The notes beneath the pieces are model-generated. The model made no database searches and was not told where the DNA came from. It worked only from the letters and a program-made list of their open reading frames with translations. The translations under genes were made by a program, and so were the position numbers. Positions 41,368-50,589 of a DNA stretch of 64,000 bases are shown here, piece after piece (the first letter of the stretch is position 1; each line of letters opens with the position of its first letter). Origin of the DNA: Kerstersia similis (lineage in GTDB: Bacteria > Pseudomonadota > Gammaproteobacteria > Burkholderiales > Burkholderiaceae_B); the NCBI RefSeq assembly GCF_965139615.1, contig NZ_CBCSIQ010000025.1:1-64000 (forward strand), written 5' to 3'.

Positions 41368-42044
41368 GGCTGGGCCTCCAGGCGGCCGGCATCACGAAAG
41401 CGGCCGCCGGTTTCCAGCACCAACTTGCGGCTGGCGTAATGCGCCATGAGCGCTTCATCGTGCGAGGCAATCAGCAATGTCACGCCGACACGGTTGAAAT
41501 CGCGAAAAACATTCATGATGCGACGGGCGTTGTCCTGGTCGAGATTGGCAGTCGGCTCGTCGGCGATCAGGATGGCAGGGCGGTTGACGATGGCGCGCGC
41601 AATGGCCAGCCGCTGCTGCTCGCCACCGGATAACGCAATGGGGTTGAGCATTTCTTTGTTCGACAGACCGACTTTTTCCATGGCGGCACGCGCTCGGGCG
41701 GCAGCCTGCGCGCGCGGCAGGCCCATGACTGCCAGCGGCAGCATCACGTTCTCGAAGGCGCTGCGGTCATAGAGCAGGTGCGTGTCCTGCAGGATCACGC
41801 CGACGGCGCGGCGCAGATAGGGCCGCGCCCGTGCGGGCAGCGCCTGCAGCTGCTGGCCGCTGACCACGATACGGCCACGGCTGGCATCTTCCAGGCCGCC
41901 CACCAATTTGAGCAGCGTCGATTTGCCTGCGCCGGATGGGCCGGACACAAAGACAAATTCACCGGCCGTCACGTGAAAACTGACGTCGGCCAGGATATTG
42001 GCGCTTTGTCCGTAGGATTTGAATACGTGCTGGAATTCGATCAT
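41364..42044 (-). CDS. ftsE: Cell-division ABC ATPase FtsE
   Basis: ATPase of 226 residues with Walker A GPSGAGKSTLLKL near residue 36, signature LSGGEQQRLAIARAI near 139, Walker B ILIADEPTANLD and the H-loop in LIASHDEAL. First gene of ftsEX, with a good promoter upstream. Confidence 0.96.
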   Translation of the reverse strand: MIEFQHVFKSYGQSANILADVSFHVTAGEFVFVSGPSGAGKSTLLKLVGGLEDASRGRIVVSGQQLQALPARARPYLRRAVGVILQDTHLLYDRSAFENVMLPLAVMGLPRAQAAARARAAMEKVGLSNKEMLNPIALSGGEQQRLAIARAIVNRPAILIADEPTANLDQDNARRIMNVFRDFNRVGVTLLIASHDEALMAHYASRKLVLETGGRFRDAGRLEAQP

Positions 42045-42094
42045 GTCATGCCTGGTGCAGGCGGGGGCACAAGGGGCGCGCAGGGTTGATTAAT

Positions 42095-42123
42095 GATTCT
42101 ACTCACAGCGGGGCCAGAGTTAA
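42095..42123 (-). promoter_or_regulatory. Sigma-70-like promoter of ftsEX
   Basis: On the minus strand TTTAAC (42118-42123) and TAGAAT (42095-42100) are separated by 17 bases, which puts transcription start about 45 bases before the ftsE ATG. Confidence 0.6.
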
Positions 42124-42467
42124 AGGCATCTGCAAAGGCATGTCGAGCCCAGGGAGGGGCATGTCGGCGCGTTGCTGGCGGACGAACGGGCGCTGATCCG
42201 GAAAATGACAGCCGGGCCGGCCGCTGGCGGATGCTGCAGGTAGTTGAAATCATGAGCAATCCATCATTCATGCACAGATTTCTGCTGCGCCGGGTGTGGG
42301 TACGGGCGCGGGCCTTTGAGCGGGATTTGATATGGGACAAGAGCGGTATGCGCGGCGATTCGTATGATGCGACTGTTGCCGGAATGCTGCGCCGCCAGTG
42401 GCGGAATAAGGAAAAGTCACATTGGCCGCCCAGAATTGTTGCAAGTGCACATCGGGGCCGCAGGGGC
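42124..42467. other. Gene-free stretch between ftsEX and cyd regulation
   Basis: No open frame here has a known relative or a convincing ribosome site. It separates the ftsE promoter from the FNR/Anr box of the cyd region. I see no repeat in it. Confidence 0.5.
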
Positions 42468-42481
42468 TTGATATTCGTCAA
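42468..42481 (+). promoter_or_regulatory. FNR/Anr-type box before the GbsR-cyd genes
   Basis: TTGAT-ATTC-GTCAA matches the TTGAT-N4-ATCAA consensus at nine of ten positions. It lies 17-40 bases upstream of the promoter elements for the regulator gene. Low-oxygen activation is expected for a cytochrome bd locus. Confidence 0.6.
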
Positions 42482-42490
42482 TGCGCAAGT

Positions 42491-42519
42491 TTGCGTTCTG
42501 TGTTCGAATGTTCGATAAT
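42491..42519 (+). promoter_or_regulatory. Promoter of the GbsR-type regulator and probably cyd genes
   Basis: TTGCGT (42491-42496) and GATAAT (42514-42519) are 17 bases apart, a good sigma-70 pair, about 50 bases before the regulator's ATG. An alternative -10, TCGAAT at 42504-42509, would put the FNR box centre at about -41. Confidence 0.6.
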
Positions 42520-42537
42520 TTCAGTAAATACAGAAAT
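42518..42537 (+). promoter_or_regulatory. 20-bp palindromic operator
   Basis: ATTTCAGTA (42518-42526), AA, then TACAGAAAT (42529-42537) is an inverted repeat with eight of nine matching pairs. It overlaps the end of the -10 element and the likely start point, a position for a repressor. The GbsR/MarR protein encoded just downstream is the obvious candidate to bind it. Confidence 0.6.
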
Positions 42538-42570
42538 CAATGTAACAAGACATTAAGAAAGGACCTCCGG

Positions 42571-43128
42571 ATGCAGGAGCTCAGCCCGCAAATTCAGCGC
42601 TTCATTCTTCATTTTGGTGAGATGGGCAGCCGCTGGGGAGTTAATCGCACGGTGGGTCAGATGTATGCCTTGTTGTTTCTGGCGCCGGATCCCTTGTGTG
42701 CCGACGATATCGGCGACGCACTGGGATTTTCGCGCTCCAACGTCAGCATGGGACTGAAGGAGCTGCAATCCTGGCGCCTGGTGAAGCTGGTGCACAAAGT
42801 CGGGGACAGGCGTGATTTCTTTGAGTCGCCCAAGGATGTCTGGGAAATTTTCCGCATCCTGGTCGAAGAAAAACGCAAACGCGAGATTGATCCGACCATG
42901 TCGCTCTTGCGCGATGCTTTGCTGGAACCGCCTGCGGACGGCAAGGAAGCCTACGCGCAGCAACGCATGACGGAAATGCTGGAGCTTATTGAACTATCTA
43001 CCGGCTGGTTCGATGAGGTCCACCGGCTGCCGCCGGAAACTCTGGAGAGCCTGATGCGCCTGGGAAGCAAGGTGCAGAAGGTGCTCGGTCTTGCCGGAAA
43101 ACTGAGTGGAAAAGTACGCGCGAGTTGA
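42571..43128 (+). CDS. GbsR/MarR-family transcriptional regulator
   Basis: Winged helix-turn-helix protein of 185 residues. The DNA-binding part (about 30-90) reads LCADDIGDALGFSRSNVSMGLKELQSW, followed by a wing with VGDRRDFFES. The C-terminal half is helical, as in GbsR proteins that dimerise. The start at ATG 42571 has AAGGA seven bases upstream. It is followed after about 100 bases by cydA on the same strand, so it is likely the local regulator of cytochrome bd and of itself. Its signal is unknown. Confidence 0.88.
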   Translation: MQELSPQIQRFILHFGEMGSRWGVNRTVGQMYALLFLAPDPLCADDIGDALGFSRSNVSMGLKELQSWRLVKLVHKVGDRRDFFESPKDVWEIFRILVEEKRKREIDPTMSLLRDALLEPPADGKEAYAQQRMTEMLELIELSTGWFDEVHRLPPETLESLMRLGSKVQKVLGLAGKLSGKVRAS

Positions 43129-43229
43129 AACCATGCACACCCTTTTAATGACTGCTGTCCCGCAGGCGACCCGGACCCGGGCCTCGGCAGCTCCCTGTAG
43201 CCGGGCCCGCATGCAAGAAGAGGCCGGCC

Positions 43230-44822
43230 ATGTTTGAATTCGACGTCGTAGGTCTGTCGCGCCTGCAGTTCGCCGCGACGGCGCTTTTCCACTTTATTTT
43301 CGTGCCATTGACGCTCGGGCTGTCGTTCCTGCTCGCCATCATGGAAACCATCTACTTTGTTTCCGGCAAGGACATCTGGCGCCGCATGACCCTGTTCTGG
43401 GGCACGCTGTTCGGCATCAACTTCGCCATTGGCGTCGGTACCGGCGTGGTCATGGAGTTCCAGTTCGGCATGAACTGGTCTTACTACAGCCATTACGTCG
43501 GTGATATCTTCGGTGCGCCGCTGGCCATCGAAGGCCTGATGGCGTTCTTCCTGGAAGCGACCTTCATCGGCCTGTTCTTCTTCGGCTGGAACCGCATGTC
43601 CAAGCGCGCCCACCTGATCGTGACCTGGCTGGTCGCGCTGGGCACGAACTTCTCCGCATTGTGGATTCTGGTGGCCAATGGCTGGATGCAATATCCGGTG
43701 GGCGCCATCTTCAATCCCGACACCATGCGTATGGAGATGACCAGCTTCATCGAGGTCATCCTCAATCCGGTGGCACAGGCCAAGTTCCTGCACACTGTCA
43801 TTGCCGGCTACATCACCGGTTCCATGTTCCTCGTTGCCGTCAGCGCCTGGTACCTGCTGCGTCGCCGCAACGTTGATCTGGCCAAGCGTTCCATTCTGGT
43901 GGGTTCTGCCTTCGGCATGCTGGTATCGCTGGGTTCCATCACGCTGGGCGACGAAAGCGGTTACCTGATCGGCGAACACCAGCAAATGAAGATTGCTGCG
44001 CTGGAAGCCATGTGGGAAACCGAACCCGCGCCCGCGCCCTTCAATGTGATCGCCATCCCCAACCAGGCGGAAATGAAGAACGACTTCTCGATCCAGATTC
44101 CCTGGGTCATGGGCCTGATCGGTACGCGCTCCTTCACGGAAGTCATGCCTGGCATTCACGAGCTGATCGAACGCGCCGAAGGCCGTGTGGCAGAAGGTAT
44201 CAAGGCCTATGTCGCCCTGGACGCTGTGCGCAACAACCCTGAAGACATCGAAGCCAAGACCTACTTCACTGAAAATTGGCGCAACCTGGGCTACGGTCTG
44301 TTGCTGAAGAAGTACCGTGACGACATCGCCAATGCCACGCCGGAAGAAATCGCCATGGCTGCGCGCGACACGCTGCCGGATGTGTGGCCGCTGTTCTACG
44401 GCTTCCGCATCATGGTCGCACTGGGCTTCTACTTCCTGGTCTTCTTCTCGATCATGTTCTGGCTGAGTGTGAAGAACCGTGTGGGCACCATGACGCCGGG
44501 CCGTCTGAAGTTCCTGATGTGGAACATCTTCACCCCCTGGGTAGCGATCGAGTGCGGCTGGTTCGTGGCCGAGTACGGCCGTCAGCCCTGGGTGATCGAC
44601 GGTATCCTGCCGACCGCCTATGCCGCTTCGGCGCTGAGCGTGACGCAGCTTTCCATCAGTCTGGCCATCTATGTGGCGCTGTATGTGACGCTGTTCATCA
44701 TCGGTACCAAGGTCATGCTGCACGCGATCCGCAAGGGCCCGGATTACTACGCGCCCGCCATTGCCAACAGCACGCCTGACACGGCAGCCGGACAAGGCGT
44801 CAAGCCTGCGGTCCAGCATTGA
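43230..44822 (+). CDS. cydA: Cytochrome bd ubiquinol oxidase subunit I
   Basis: Membrane subunit of 530 residues that holds all three haems and reduces oxygen with ubiquinol. The N-terminal span has the haem-ligand His in ATALFHFIFVPLTLG. The GRQPW motif sits in the periplasmic region (WFVAEYGRQPWVIDG). The length and spacing suggest the long Q-loop form seen in E. coli. Followed 15 bases later by cydB. Confidence 0.97.
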   Translation: MFEFDVVGLSRLQFAATALFHFIFVPLTLGLSFLLAIMETIYFVSGKDIWRRMTLFWGTLFGINFAIGVGTGVVMEFQFGMNWSYYSHYVGDIFGAPLAIEGLMAFFLEATFIGLFFFGWNRMSKRAHLIVTWLVALGTNFSALWILVANGWMQYPVGAIFNPDTMRMEMTSFIEVILNPVAQAKFLHTVIAGYITGSMFLVAVSAWYLLRRRNVDLAKRSILVGSAFGMLVSLGSITLGDESGYLIGEHQQMKIAALEAMWETEPAPAPFNVIAIPNQAEMKNDFSIQIPWVMGLIGTRSFTEVMPGIHELIERAEGRVAEGIKAYVALDAVRNNPEDIEAKTYFTENWRNLGYGLLLKKYRDDIANATPEEIAMAARDTLPDVWPLFYGFRIMVALGFYFLVFFSIMFWLSVKNRVGTMTPGRLKFLMWNIFTPWVAIECGWFVAEYGRQPWVIDGILPTAYAASALSVTQLSISLAIYVALYVTLFIIGTKVMLHAIRKGPDYYAPAIANSTPDTAAGQGVKPAVQH

Positions 44823-44837
44823 ACCCGGAGCACGGAA

Positions 44838-45992
44838 ATGGAAAACTCCCTGATACTGCTTGACTATCCTACCCTTCGTGTCATCTGGTGGCTGCTGCTG
44901 GGCATCCTGCTGATCGGCTTCACCATCATGGACGGGTTTGACCTCGGGGTGGCGTCGCTGCTGCCCGTCATCGGGCGCACTGACGAAGAGCGCCGCATCA
45001 TGATCAATCTGGTCGGCCCGGTCTGGGAAGGCAACCAGGTATGGCTGATTACCGGCGGCGGCGCGATTTTTGCTGCCTGGCCGGCGCTGTATGCCGCTTC
45101 CTTCTCGGGGCTGTATCTCGCCATGATGCTGCTGTTGGTCGCCTTGATCACCCGGCCTGCCGGTTTCAAGTACCGCAGCAAGTTCGAAAACACCAAGTGG
45201 CGCAATACTTGGGACGGCGTGCTGACTTTCTCTGGTGTCGTGGCGCCGGTGGTCTTCGGCGTGGCATTCGGCAACGTTATCCTGGGCCTGCCGTTCGCCA
45301 TCGAACCCAGCACCCTGCGGCCGCTGTACCTGGGCAGCTTCTTCGCGCTGTTCTCGCCGTTTGCGCTGATGTGCGGTGTGTTGAGCCTGCTGATGCACGT
45401 TACCCATGGCGCAACGCTGCTGGCCTGGCGTACCGTGGATCCGGTTGCATCGCGAGCCCGCAAGCTGGGCATCTGGACTGGACTGCTGGTGGCGGTGCTG
45501 TTTGTTGCTGGCGGCTTCTGGGTGGCGAATCTGGATGGCCATATCGTTACCTCTGCGCTGAGTGTCGATGGCCCGTCCAACCCTGCCGGCAAGACGGTGG
45601 CGCTGGAGCAGGGGGCCTGGCTGCAGAACTTTGAAACCTGGCCCCTGATGTGGATTGCGCCTGTGGTGGGTGTGGCGGCTGCACTGTTGGCAAGCCTGCT
45701 GCTGGCGGCACGCCGTCCGATGCTGGCCTTCCTGTCGTCTTGCGCCAGTATTGCCGGTATCATTCTGACTGTCGGTTTTGCGCTGTTCCCGTTCCTGATG
45801 CCGTCGTCGGCGCAGCCGGGGATCGGCCTGACGGTCTGGGATGCATCGTCCAGCCATCTGACGCTGTGGGTCATGCTGATCGCCACGATCATTTTCCTGC
45901 CCATCGTGCTGGCCTACACGTCGTACGTGTACCGTGTCATGCGTGGCAAGGTCTCGGCAGCCACGCTGTCCGAAACCACCAACACCTATTAA
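44838..45992 (+). CDS. cydB: Cytochrome bd ubiquinol oxidase subunit II
   Basis: Structural membrane subunit of 384 residues with eight to nine spans. The family opening LRVIWWLLLGILLIGFTIMD and GFDLGVASLLP near residues 31-43, and the GPVWEGNQVWLITGGGA loop, are clear. It packs against CydA. Confidence 0.97.
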   Translation: MENSLILLDYPTLRVIWWLLLGILLIGFTIMDGFDLGVASLLPVIGRTDEERRIMINLVGPVWEGNQVWLITGGGAIFAAWPALYAASFSGLYLAMMLLLVALITRPAGFKYRSKFENTKWRNTWDGVLTFSGVVAPVVFGVAFGNVILGLPFAIEPSTLRPLYLGSFFALFSPFALMCGVLSLLMHVTHGATLLAWRTVDPVASRARKLGIWTGLLVAVLFVAGGFWVANLDGHIVTSALSVDGPSNPAGKTVALEQGAWLQNFETWPLMWIAPVVGVAAALLASLLLAARRPMLAFLSSCASIAGIILTVGFALFPFLMPSSAQPGIGLTVWDASSSHLTLWVMLIATIIFLPIVLAYTSYVYRVMRGKVSAATLSETTNTY

Positions 45993-46004
45993 AGGAGTCT
46001 GTCC

Positions 46005-46145
46005 ATGTGGTATCTCACCTGGTTGCTCGGATTGGCGCTGGCATGCGCATTTGCAGTGGGTTGTGGCCTCTGGTACGAAGTGCACCAGAAGGATCTGGAC
46101 GGTGCCGATCCCGGTGGCGTCGGACCTGCTGTCAAGCGTAGCTGA
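46005..46145 (+). CDS. cydX: Cytochrome bd small subunit CydX
   Basis: A 46-residue single-span protein beginning MWYLTWLLGLALACAFAV and followed by LWYEVHQKD, the hallmarks of CydX/YbgT, which stabilises the haem b595/d pair in the bd complex. AAAGGAG lies nine bases before the ATG. It sits 12 bases after cydB and two bases before cydD. The C-terminal tail is longer than in E. coli. Short genes like this are easily missed. Confidence 0.93.
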   Translation: MWYLTWLLGLALACAFAVGCGLWYEVHQKDLDGADPGGVGPAVKRS

Positions 46146-46147
46146 AC

Positions 46148-48004
46148 ATGGCGGGCGTCGAGCACGATCCTTCAGCGGTATTGCTGAAGCTGCCGCGCGA
46201 GCAATCGCGCTGGCTTTCGGGCTTGGCGCGCCAAGCCCGGGGCGCCCTCGGACTGGCAGTGGCTGCGCCGCTGCTGGCCGGGGCGTTACTGGTTTTCCAG
46301 GCCTGGCTGTTGGCCAGTGTGCTGGATAAGGCCATTGTCCAGGGGGCCGGGCGCGACGCCTTGCTGCCGGGCATTGCTGCCATTGCTGCCTTGATCGTGG
46401 TGCGTGCCATCCTGACATGGGTGGGGGAGCGCGCCGGTATCCGGGCAGCGGAACGCATCAAGGTGCTGGTACGCCAGTCCTTGTTTGCCGATATGCTGGC
46501 CCGTGGTCCGCAATGGACACGCGGGCAGGCCTCGGGAGCGCTGGCCAGCGTCATGGTCGAGCAGGTCGAGGCCTTCGATGGCTTTTTCTCCCGTTATCTG
46601 CCGACCATGGTGTCGGGCACTTTCCTGCCGGTGGCCTTTGCCATCGTTGTCTTGCCGGTCGATGTCGTCGCCGGCCTGCTGCTGTTGCTGACGGCGCCAC
46701 TGATTCCGGTCTTCATGGCCCTGGTGGGCTGGGGCGCGGAAGCGGCCAGCCGCCGTCACCTGGAAGCCTTTGCGCGGCTGTCCGGCTTTTTTGCCGATCG
46801 CCTGCGCGGGCTATCCACGCTCAAGCTCTATGGCCGCGCGCGCGCCGAAGCGGATGCGGTGCAGGAGGCCAGCGAAACTCTGCGTGGCAAAACCATGTCG
46901 GTGCTGCGCATCGCGTTTCTGTCTTCCGCCACGCTGGAGTTTTTCGCGGCGCTGGGCGTGGCAGGCGTGGCCTTGTATGTCGGCCTGACCTATCTGGGAT
47001 TCGTGACGCTCCGTTCGGATATCCTGACCCTGCAGGCCGGCATGTTCTGTCTGTTGATGGCGCCGGAAGTCTATAACCCCTTGCGCCAGTTCGCTGCCCA
47101 CTACCATGATCGTGCAGCTGCCAGGGCGGCCGTCGCGGAAATTGCCACGATTTACGAAAACCTGCCGGCTGTCAGCGCAGCCGTGGCAGCGGAAGCAGAA
47201 AGTGCAGGCCCGGCGTCCTCAGGGGCGGCGCCCATGCATGGGGCTGCGGGCCTGGTGCTGAGAAATCTGGTGGTGCGCGCGCCTGGACGGGAGGCGCCGC
47301 TGCTGCGTGAATGTGATCTGACTATCGCGCCGGGCGAATGCATTGCCCTGATGGGCGATAGCGGCATAGGTAAATCGTCGTTGCTGGAAACGCTGGCCGG
47401 GCTGCGTCCGGCTGCCGCGGGCGAGATTCTGCTGGACGGCAAGGCTTTGTCGGCCTGGGAGCCGGCCGCGCTGCGCCGCCGTATCGCATTGATCGGGCAA
47501 CATCCCTATTTGCATCAGGACAGCATCGCCGGCAACCTGCGACTGGCTGCGCCGGATGCCAGTGACAGTGAATTGATGGCAGCGGCTGCACAGGCGGGCA
47601 TGGACGATTTCCTGGCGGAGCTGCCGCAAGGCCTGGCTACCCGGCTGGGGCAACGTGGCTATGGCCTGTCTGGCGGACAGGCGCAGCGCGTCGCGCTCGC
47701 GCGTCTGTTCCTGCGCGAGCCCGGCCTGATCCTGCTGGATGAGCCGACGGCGCACCTGGACGCTGTGACCCGTGATCGTGTCATGGACGCCATTCTGGCG
47801 TTTGCGCGAGGCCGTACGCTGCTGGTGGCGACGCATGACATTGATGTGGCACGCCGATTGGATCGTGTCTGGCGCTTCGGGCTGGATGGGCGCCTGCATG
47901 AAGTGCAGCGAGCCGCGCTGGCGACGGCCCAGGCGGCCGGGAAGGGGGCGTCATCCGGAATGGCGCCGGCAGTCGCACTGGAAGCTGGGGAGGTGCGTTC
48001 ATGA
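46148..48004 (+). CDS. cydD: Thiol-reductant ABC exporter subunit CydD
   Basis: Half-size ABC exporter of 618 residues, with six spans then an ATPase. Walker A is GDSGIGKSSLLETL near residue 402, signature LSGGQAQRVALARLFL near 505, Walker B LILLDEPTAHLD. With CydC it exports cysteine/glutathione to the periplasm, which is needed to assemble cytochrome bd. Its ATG follows the cydX stop after two bases; its stop overlaps cydC. Confidence 0.95.
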   Translation: MAGVEHDPSAVLLKLPREQSRWLSGLARQARGALGLAVAAPLLAGALLVFQAWLLASVLDKAIVQGAGRDALLPGIAAIAALIVVRAILTWVGERAGIRAAERIKVLVRQSLFADMLARGPQWTRGQASGALASVMVEQVEAFDGFFSRYLPTMVSGTFLPVAFAIVVLPVDVVAGLLLLLTAPLIPVFMALVGWGAEAASRRHLEAFARLSGFFADRLRGLSTLKLYGRARAEADAVQEASETLRGKTMSVLRIAFLSSATLEFFAALGVAGVALYVGLTYLGFVTLRSDILTLQAGMFCLLMAPEVYNPLRQFAAHYHDRAAARAAVAEIATIYENLPAVSAAVAAEAESAGPASSGAAPMHGAAGLVLRNLVVRAPGREAPLLRECDLTIAPGECIALMGDSGIGKSSLLETLAGLRPAAAGEILLDGKALSAWEPAALRRRIALIGQHPYLHQDSIAGNLRLAAPDASDSELMAAAAQAGMDDFLAELPQGLATRLGQRGYGLSGGQAQRVALARLFLREPGLILLDEPTAHLDAVTRDRVMDAILAFARGRTLLVATHDIDVARRLDRVWRFGLDGRLHEVQRAALATAQAAGKGASSGMAPAVALEAGEVRS

Positions 48005-49686
48005 AGTCCTTGTGGCGCCTGCTTGGCCCCATGTACCGCCAGCGCCGTGATGGTTTGCTGCTGGCCTTGCTATTGACGATCATTGCACTGATTGCCGGGG
48101 TCGGCCTGCTGGGCGTATCCGGCTGGTTCCTGACTGGCGCGGCGCTGGCTGGCGCTGGGGCGGCCTTCAACCTGTTTGCGCCGTCGGCGCTGGTGCGTGG
48201 TTTTTCCTTTATCCGAATCCTGGCGCGTTACGGTGAACGCCTGACGGGGCACGATGCCACGCTCAAATTGTTGGCAGACTTGCGGGGCAATATTTTCCGC
48301 CGTCTGCTGCGGCTGGATCCTGCGCAACTGGCGCGTTACCGGGATGGCGATCTGGTTGCGCGCCTGACAGGCGATGTGGATGCGCTGGACACTGTCTATC
48401 TGTTTGCCATTGCGCCCATCATTACCGCGCTGTGCGTGGGGGGGATCCTGGTCGCCGTACTGGGCGCCTGGGTGCCGGCCGCAGCATTGGTGCTGCTGGC
48501 AGGAATCCTGCTGGCCACGCTGGTGGTGCCGGCCTGGCTGGCGCGCAGCGCCAAGCGGCCCGGCGCAGTGGTGCAACAGACGTCTGCAGCGCTGCGGGAC
48601 GGTGTGCTGGAAGCCGTGCAGGCGCACGCCGACCTGCTGGCCTTGGATGCCGCAGGGCAGGCTCGCCGTGCCTTTGCCGCCAGTTGCCTGGAAGCGGCGG
48701 TGGCGCGTGAGCGCCAGGCCGCCATCGGGTCAGCCGGGCAGCTGGTGCTGCAGGCCGTGGCGGGCCTGTGTGTGGTAGCGGTGCTGTATTTTGGTATCGA
48801 ACCACTGCGTAACGGTGAGGTGAGCGGACCTGTGCTGGCCGGGCTGGTACTGGCGGTGCTGGGGGTTTTCGAGGTTGTCGGCCCGATCATGCGCGGTGCT
48901 TCACGTCTGGGGGCCGCGGCTGCGGCGGCGCAGCGTATCGAAGCGCTGGCGGCCGAGCCGCCGCAGATCGTCGATCCCGCGCATCCGGTGGCCCTGCCGC
49001 AACACGGAGAGGTGGTGTTCGATCAGGTGTTCTACGCCTACGGAAAAGCGGGTGAAGAGCGTGGCGGCGATGTCCTGCGCGGACTGAACCTGACCTTGTC
49101 GCCGGGTGAGCTGGTGGCGGTGGTCGGTGCCAGCGGCGCCGGGAAATCCACGCTGTTGAGCCTTTTGCTGCGCCTGGCGGATCCACGACTGGGGACGGTC
49201 AGTTTTGGTGGTGTGCCGCTGTGCGAGGCGCGCCAGGAAGAGGTGCATGCCCGCGTGGCACTGCTGTCGCAGCATGAGCCTGTGTTCCTGGGCACGATCC
49301 GCAGCAATCTGCAGATCGGCGCGCCTGAAGCGGACGACGCGACGCTCTGGCAGGCGCTGGACGATGCCCGGCTGGGAGATTTCGTGCGCTCCTTGCCGGA
49401 CGGCCTGGATACCTGGACGGGCGAAACCGGCCGGACTCTGTCTGCCGGGCAGGCGCGTCGCCTGTGTCTGGCTCGTGCCTTGCTGTCGCCGGCGCAGGTA
49501 TTGGCGCTGGATGAGCCCACGCAAGGTCTGGATGCAGAGGCTGAACACGCCTTTTTGTCCGATCTGGCGAGCGCGGCCCGGGGCCGTGCCGTGCTGCTGG
49601 TGACGCATGCGCGCCTGCCTGAAGGGGCGGCAGACCGTGTCCTGGAGCTGCGTGATGGCGTCCTGCATCGCTTGAAGGCAAACTGA
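48001..49686 (+). CDS. cydC: Thiol-reductant ABC exporter subunit CydC
   Basis: Second half of the CydDC heterodimer, 561 residues. The membrane domain opens with LLLALLLTIIALIAGVGLLG; Walker A is GASGAGKSTLLSLLL near residue 378. The signature is degenerate (LSAGQARRLCLARALL) compared with CydD, suggesting unequal ATP sites. Walker B is VLALDEPTQGLD. Last gene of the cyd cluster, followed by a terminator. Confidence 0.94.
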   Translation: MKSLWRLLGPMYRQRRDGLLLALLLTIIALIAGVGLLGVSGWFLTGAALAGAGAAFNLFAPSALVRGFSFIRILARYGERLTGHDATLKLLADLRGNIFRRLLRLDPAQLARYRDGDLVARLTGDVDALDTVYLFAIAPIITALCVGGILVAVLGAWVPAAALVLLAGILLATLVVPAWLARSAKRPGAVVQQTSAALRDGVLEAVQAHADLLALDAAGQARRAFAASCLEAAVARERQAAIGSAGQLVLQAVAGLCVVAVLYFGIEPLRNGEVSGPVLAGLVLAVLGVFEVVGPIMRGASRLGAAAAAAQRIEALAAEPPQIVDPAHPVALPQHGEVVFDQVFYAYGKAGEERGGDVLRGLNLTLSPGELVAVVGASGAGKSTLLSLLLRLADPRLGTVSFGGVPLCEARQEEVHARVALLSQHEPVFLGTIRSNLQIGAPEADDATLWQALDDARLGDFVRSLPDGLDTWTGETGRTLSAGQARRLCLARALLSPAQVLALDEPTQGLDAEAEHAFLSDLASAARGRAVLLVTHARLPEGAADRVLELRDGVLHRLKAN

Positions 49687-49761
49687 TGCCATGCCGCCGG
49701 CATGATGCCGGCTGGCGTTGACATGGGCATGGGCGGGCGGCGGGCTCGCCGGAATAGCAGA

Positions 49762-49797
49762 AACGTTCGTTCCCTATCCGGGGCGGACGTTTTTGTT
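49762..49797 (+). terminator. Intrinsic terminator of the cyd operon
   Basis: AACGTTCG (49762-49769) pairs with CGGACGTT (49784-49791), one T-G pair, followed by TTTTTGTTT. Confidence 0.75.
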
Positions 49798-49924
49798 TGC
49801 ATGGCAGAGGGTGTTGCACAGTGTTGTTGTTATGTGGAACGTCTCAGTAGTCATGTCATGTCCGGGGAGTTATAGTGGCGCAGTCTTGAGTTTTTCCTTT
49901 AGTTTTTCCTTTTGTGACAGCAAC

Positions 49925-50476
49925 ATGCAAACCGATCTTGAGGCCTTGATTCGCCGGACGATACGCAGTGTGCCGAATTGGCCCAAACCTGGCGTGACCT
50001 TCAGGGATATCACACCGGTCCTGCAGGATCCGCGTACCTTCCGGATTCTGATCGACCTGTTTGTGTACCGCTACATGCGTCAACGCCTGGATCTGGTCGC
50101 AGGTGTGGATGCGCGTGGCTTTATCGTCGGCAGTGTGCTGGCCTATGAGCTGAATCTGGGCTTTGTGCCGGTGCGCAAGAAAGGCAAGCTGCCCTACGAG
50201 ACCCTGTCGGAAGACTACTCGCTGGAGTATGGTAATGCGACGGTGGAAATTCATGCGGATGCGGTCAAGACCGGCCAGCGCGTCCTGCTGGTTGACGACC
50301 TGATCGCAACGGGCGGCACGATGCTGGCGGCCATCAAGCTGCTGCAGCGCATGGGCGCCAATGTCGTTGAGGCAGCAGGCATTATCGACTTGCCGGAGCT
50401 GGGCGGTTCGACCTCGATCGCGGCCACTGGTACCCCGCTCTATACCGTTTGCGCCTTCGACGAAGATTCGCGCTGA
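49925..50476 (+). CDS. apt: Adenine phosphoribosyltransferase
   Basis: Purine-salvage enzyme of 183 residues making AMP from adenine and PRPP. The PRPP motif is VLLVDDLIATGGTM near residues 122-135, and DARGFIVGSVLAYEL and RKKGKLP are family segments. The frame is open further upstream, but ATG 49925 is where the family begins; the ribosome site is poor. A TATAGT element around 49872 may be its -10. Confidence 0.95.
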   Translation: MQTDLEALIRRTIRSVPNWPKPGVTFRDITPVLQDPRTFRILIDLFVYRYMRQRLDLVAGVDARGFIVGSVLAYELNLGFVPVRKKGKLPYETLSEDYSLEYGNATVEIHADAVKTGQRVLLVDDLIATGGTMLAAIKLLQRMGANVVEAAGIIDLPELGGSTSIAATGTPLYTVCAFDEDSR

Positions 50477-50555
50477 GTGCCGCTCTGGCCGTGGCCCGAT
50501 GGCATTGCCGCCTTGGCAGTGCTGCAGGCCTGGATGCGGCTGCAACTAAAGATAT

Positions 50556-50580
50556 CGCCGGCCTGGGGCCGGCGTTGCTT
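50556..50580. terminator. Stem-loop between apt and the LysR gene
   Basis: CGCCGGCC (50556-50563) and GGCCGGCG (50567-50574) pair perfectly around TGG between the convergent genes, followed by TTGCTTT on the plus strand. Confidence 0.6.
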
Positions 50581-50589
50581 TGCCTGGAC

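Noticed and set aside
42322..42340. Possible second FNR box (TTGAT-ATGG-GACAA)
   Set aside because: The second half matches only three of five bases and it lies about 190 bases from the promoter.
42951..46418. 1155-codon open frame on the minus strand
   Set aside because: It runs antisense to cydA, cydB and cydX, is rich in His, Gln, Arg and Asp as expected from the complement of a high-GC gene, and has no domain.
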